Program-made: the position numbers and the translations under genes
Part shown: one piece after another, positions 9,490 through 12,141 of the stretch
Layout: every line of letters begins with the position of its first letter
Position numbering within the stretch: position 1 is the stretch's first letter
Assembly (NCBI GenBank): GCA_002803225.1
Contig: NXFV01001454.1
Coordinates: forward strand, 1 to 12,141
Length of the DNA stretch: 12,141 nucleotides
Direction: 5' to 3'
Source: Gamarada debralockiae
Taxonomy: Eukaryota; Ascomycota; Leotiomycetes; Helotiales; Hyphodiscaceae
Notes under the pieces: model-generated
What the model was told of the DNA's origin: nothing
What the model saw: only the letters and a program-made list of their open reading frames with translations
Databases searched by the model: none

Positions 9490-10486
9490 CTGGAAATTCT
9501 CTGATGATTCTTTTGAGGTGTTGAGGATGTCGTTGCCGCTCGCCTCTGACCCGGCAGCCAATCAAATGAAGCTGAATAACGTGCTTCAAAACGCACAATA
9601 AAATCGAAATCATTTCGAATTTATGGTTGGTAATATATATATATATATATTTTAAGATATATTGAACAGAAGAAGCAATGTATAGAAATTGTGACACCGA
9701 TCGGTTGAAAACAGCGTTTCTTGGCTTCCGTTTAAAATGGAACACTCGGTGCTCCCCTTTTCTTCGCTTACCCCTGAAACACAGCCTTATCGCGCTTGCC
9801 GTAATCTAATAGTGGTTGTGTGAACATTCTAATTATGAAGCTATTAAAGCTGATATCTAGCTCTAGGGTCTTGAAATACGTTAGCATCTTGATGCTAGGA
9901 AGAAATGTGTCAAAAGGCTTGTGGCCCGTACATGGATCTATAAGCTTTCATGAGAAAATTATATTTGAAAGCTGTAACTAACTAATGAAACCTTAACTCA
10001 AATGCTTTATACTGCGGTACTTGGTAGACTCTAATTTCGGCCCAAGTTTTCCTCGCTCTTCGTGACCCTACAAATGGACGTCGTAAGGTTTGAACTTCGG
10101 ACTGTTTTAAGGAAACACGAGTATTGTACATTTCACATTCAACCCAGATATGACTCAAAAGTACGATGCCAAGGCATTTTAGATGGTTGAAAATTGCATT
10201 ACACAAATGTGAGTGACAGTAAGTCTCGCTTTATCAATCTCAGATGCCAGGTCCCATGTTCAACTTCCAAACGTTCCTTCGTCTAATTCAAGTTTTCAAC
10301 CACAGTCAATCAACCTGTGTGATGACAACTTCACCGCTACCAAGTTACACATTGCCCAATAATTCCTGTCCACCGCCCCACCACCCCTTAAGACTGAGAT
10401 GCAGGTCCAGATGTTAAGCGCGATGCCCGCAGAATTGCTCATTTCCCACTCGCCAAATACACCTCCCAAAGACGGTTCATCATTTC
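9490..10486. other. Gene-poor region
   Basis: About 1 kb with no gene I can support. Composition becomes more AT-rich than the genes to the left. It contains the AT microsatellite at 9633-9650. A 74-codon open frame on the minus strand (10206-9982) has no recognisable motif. No tRNA or rRNA was recognised. Confidence 0.6.
9633..9650. repeat. (AT)9 microsatellite
   Basis: Nine uninterrupted AT dinucleotides, in an AT-rich stretch just beyond the likely 5' side of the decayed gene. A simple repeat prone to slippage; no function is implied. Confidence 0.9.
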
Positions 10487-10627
10487 CTAAAAATACATAT
10501 CTGAGTCGTTAAAAGCACCCGCATCATGTGCGTCTGCTAAACGAAGAACAAGGCCATTCAAATAGGATTTTGGTGCGTCGAAAATCTCTTTCAGGAGTGG
10601 CATAGCATCAGCTTCGGCGCAGGTAGG
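10487..10627 (-). other. Possible exon fragment with strong 3' splice signal
   Basis: On the minus strand, a textbook branch site TACTAAC (10651-10645) is followed 16 nt later by the acceptor CACCAG (ending 10628). The next 46 codons are open and read like a normal soluble protein (MPLLKEIFDAPKSYLNGLVL, then RLADAHDAGAFND) to a TAG at 10489-10487. I do not recognise the family, and no matching upstream exon or donor was found. It may be the last exon of a degraded gene, or chance. Too short to call as a gene. Confidence 0.25.
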
Positions 10628-10650
10628 CTGGTGTGAGGTAATTTGTTAGT

Positions 10651-10949
10651 AGAGCTGTTTTGGGGCAAAATATAGTGGGATTTTTAGGACTACCTTATAT
10701 CTAAGGAGCTGAAAGTAGAAAGAGGGGAAGAGCTCTCTTATGCTACAAAAAGAGGGGGAACCAGGCTAAGCCATATTACCAACGGGTTAAATGCTTTGAG
10801 ATGAATATCGCGATGCGTATTATGTGTGAGGCAATGTGAGAGAGTAGGTTAACAAGATGAACATAGAGAAAACACCGCTAGCAGCAGTAGCATATTTTTG
10901 GGTTATATCCATAACGATGGAGGAGATTTAATTAGCATCTGACTGATAA
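10651..10949. other. Gene-poor region
   Basis: About 300 bp, purine-rich on the plus strand in parts (10700-10760), with no open frame or RNA gene that I can support. Confidence 0.5.
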
Positions 10950-11629
10950 AACCTAGGTAAGTTTGGCTTACGAGTTTCTCGAAATGATGTTTGGGCGTTT
11001 GGTTGCAAGATGTTTGAGATCCAGATACTTGTTTCAGTACCAAAACAGAACGACTCGAGCCCAGGCACTTGTAGTTATAGTAAGATTACTTGGAACCTTG
11101 CCAAATAGTTGGTCGGCTGACTGGAATGAAGGCCGTGAATGGTACGCTAGGCCAATAAAGATTTTAAGAGAGAGGAGAGGAGTAGCTGGCGGGAAGAGCG
11201 AAGCAGAAGACATCATTGCGCAAGCAAACAAAACCAACTCTTTGCTAGTTGATGGTTAGAAGTCTGTGTCGGACTTGGCTGTAGCGAACAAGGACGAGAC
11301 TAATTCAGGCTCCGGCTTTGGGAACAAGACGACGTCTCGCTCATCAAATGGCAAGAGTGGAGAGGAAGCATCTCTCCAAAAGGATGTTGATTGGGCCTGC
11401 AAGAGAGAATTATCCGTCTAACACGATCGAACGAGTTGAGAATCTGAATTTGATTGGAGATGAAAGTCTCGTCAGTGGCCCCTTGGTATCTGTTAAAGAC
11501 CCGCTTGGGGCTTCTGCAGTGATTGAACCGGCCGTTACTAGAATCACAGTCGTAGAAGCTGCGGGAACCTCTAGAATTTGCTGCAAAGAGTGTTGGTGTT
11601 CCCTTCCAAGCAGCGATCTAACCCATTAA
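10950..11629 (+). pseudogene. Possible protein-coding remnant (weakly kinase-like)
   Basis: A plus-strand frame is open from about 10957 to a TAG at 11257-11259 and continues in the same frame to 11420 as a hydrophilic Lys/Ser/Glu-rich stretch. A second frame is open to 11629. Neither has a convincing ATG. The stretch VRLLGTLPNSWSADWNEGRE (about 11080-11140) resembles the segment after helix G in some fungal protein kinases (LLGPLPxxW), but no catalytic loop, DFG or ATP-binding motif is present on either side. It is either the 3' part of a decayed gene or a chance open frame. Confidence 0.25.
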
Positions 11630-12118
11630 AGCTGGTGAAGCATCATTGGTTCGTGGAAGGCTTTATGGATCACACCACAACATATGATTTCCTCCCGTCT
11701 TTGGCAGATATCAATGGATTGGCTCGTCTCTAGTCGAGAGCGACTCAAAGAGTCGCCAAGCTATTACCGAAAGAGTAATTGACTGCCACGTTTGTAGAAC
11801 AGCATCCCTACGTTCTTGTTGGTTTTTTTCAGCATGATATATGAAGTATTAATTCTACAGTACTATCACTCCCTAAGTAAACCATAATTCCCTGCTTTAA
11901 CAGGGGATCTGTGGGTATTAGTCCAGGGTGTCTAGTAAATAGATACGGCAGCTGGTAGGCCTGTATGCTTCGTGAACCTTCTACGAGTACCCCCAACCTG
12001 CTACACAGAGCACATTTTGTCCTGAGCTTTGAGACTGACAGGGCATTTGACCACTCAGAACAAGTCCTTTACAGCCTCTGGCCAATATGCAAGGGTTTAG
12101 AGTTTATTTAGGGGCTTT
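11630..12118. other. Gene-poor right end
   Basis: About 490 bp with no supported gene. It holds a perfect 7-bp hairpin, GCGACTC-AAA-GAGTCGC (11740-11756), and a weaker one, CCCTG-CTTTAA-CAGGG (11890-11905). Neither is followed by features that suggest a function. No terminal inverted repeats or transposase remnants were recognised. Confidence 0.5.
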
Positions 12119-12141
12119 GGGGGGGGGGGGGGGGGGGGGGG
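12119..12141. repeat. Terminal poly-G run (23 nt)
   Basis: The window ends in 23 consecutive G, preceded by GGGGCTTT. No TTAGGG units are present, so this is not a canonical fungal telomere. A run like this at a sequence end is most easily explained as a contig edge or read artefact (two-colour Illumina chemistry produces false G runs), though a genuine G tract that stopped assembly is possible. Confidence 0.85.

Noticed and set aside
9214..9504. 96-codon plus-strand frame
   Set aside because: Antisense to segments of the decayed gene that carry recognisable protein patterns.
11740..11756. 7-bp perfect hairpin as a terminator
   Set aside because: Rho-independent terminators do not apply to RNA polymerase II genes, and no gene ends here.
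9490..12118. Transposable element, tRNA or CRISPR in the gene-poor right part
   Set aside because: Looked for terminal repeats, transposase-like frames, tRNA-like arms and regularly spaced repeats; none could be supported. CRISPR is not expected in a fungus.
12100..12141. Telomere end
   Set aside because: No TTAGGG or related tandem units; only a homopolymer G run.

Overview
The window looks like a piece of a filamentous ascomycete (Pezizomycotina) genome. Its genes are split by many short introns (about 48-72 nt) with GTRAGT-type donors and CTRAY-type branch sites, and they encode typical fungal accessory families. Nothing in the sequence fixes the genus. Coding regions were assembled by hand from splice signals and reading frame; no search was run.

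Layout: (1) 18-1861 (+), a microsomal cytochrome P450, 6 exons, 517 aa. (2) 2523-4433 (+), a major-facilitator efflux pump of the trichothecene-pump (TRI12-like) type, 5 exons, with an apparent one-base frameshift near its N-terminus. (3) 4785-5901 (+), a 'cyclase'-family (kynurenine-formamidase-like) hydrolase, 3 exons, 328 aa. (4) 5952-8025 (-), a Zn2Cys6 transcription factor, 6 exons, 600 aa, including one GC-AG intron. It converges on the hydrolase with only 50 bp between the two stop codons. (5) 8252 to about 9485 (-), a decayed gene whose reading frame breaks at least four times; it most resembles the fungal actin/Hsp70-like ATPase-fold proteins. (6) About 9490-12141, gene-poor sequence with an AT microsatellite, two weak gene-like fragments and a terminal run of 23 G.

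P450 + exporter + small hydrolase + Zn2Cys6 regulator is the usual composition of a secondary-metabolite (or aromatic catabolic) cluster. No backbone enzyme (PKS, NRPS, terpene synthase) lies in the window. The P450 begins 17 bases from the left edge, so any core enzyme is more likely to the left, and the decayed right half looks like the cluster border. The inferred scheme is that the P450 oxidises and the hydrolase opens or trims an intermediate, the pump exports product or intermediate, and the regulator controls the set. A perfect palindrome of CGG half-sites (2128-2138) between the P450 and the pump is a candidate operator.
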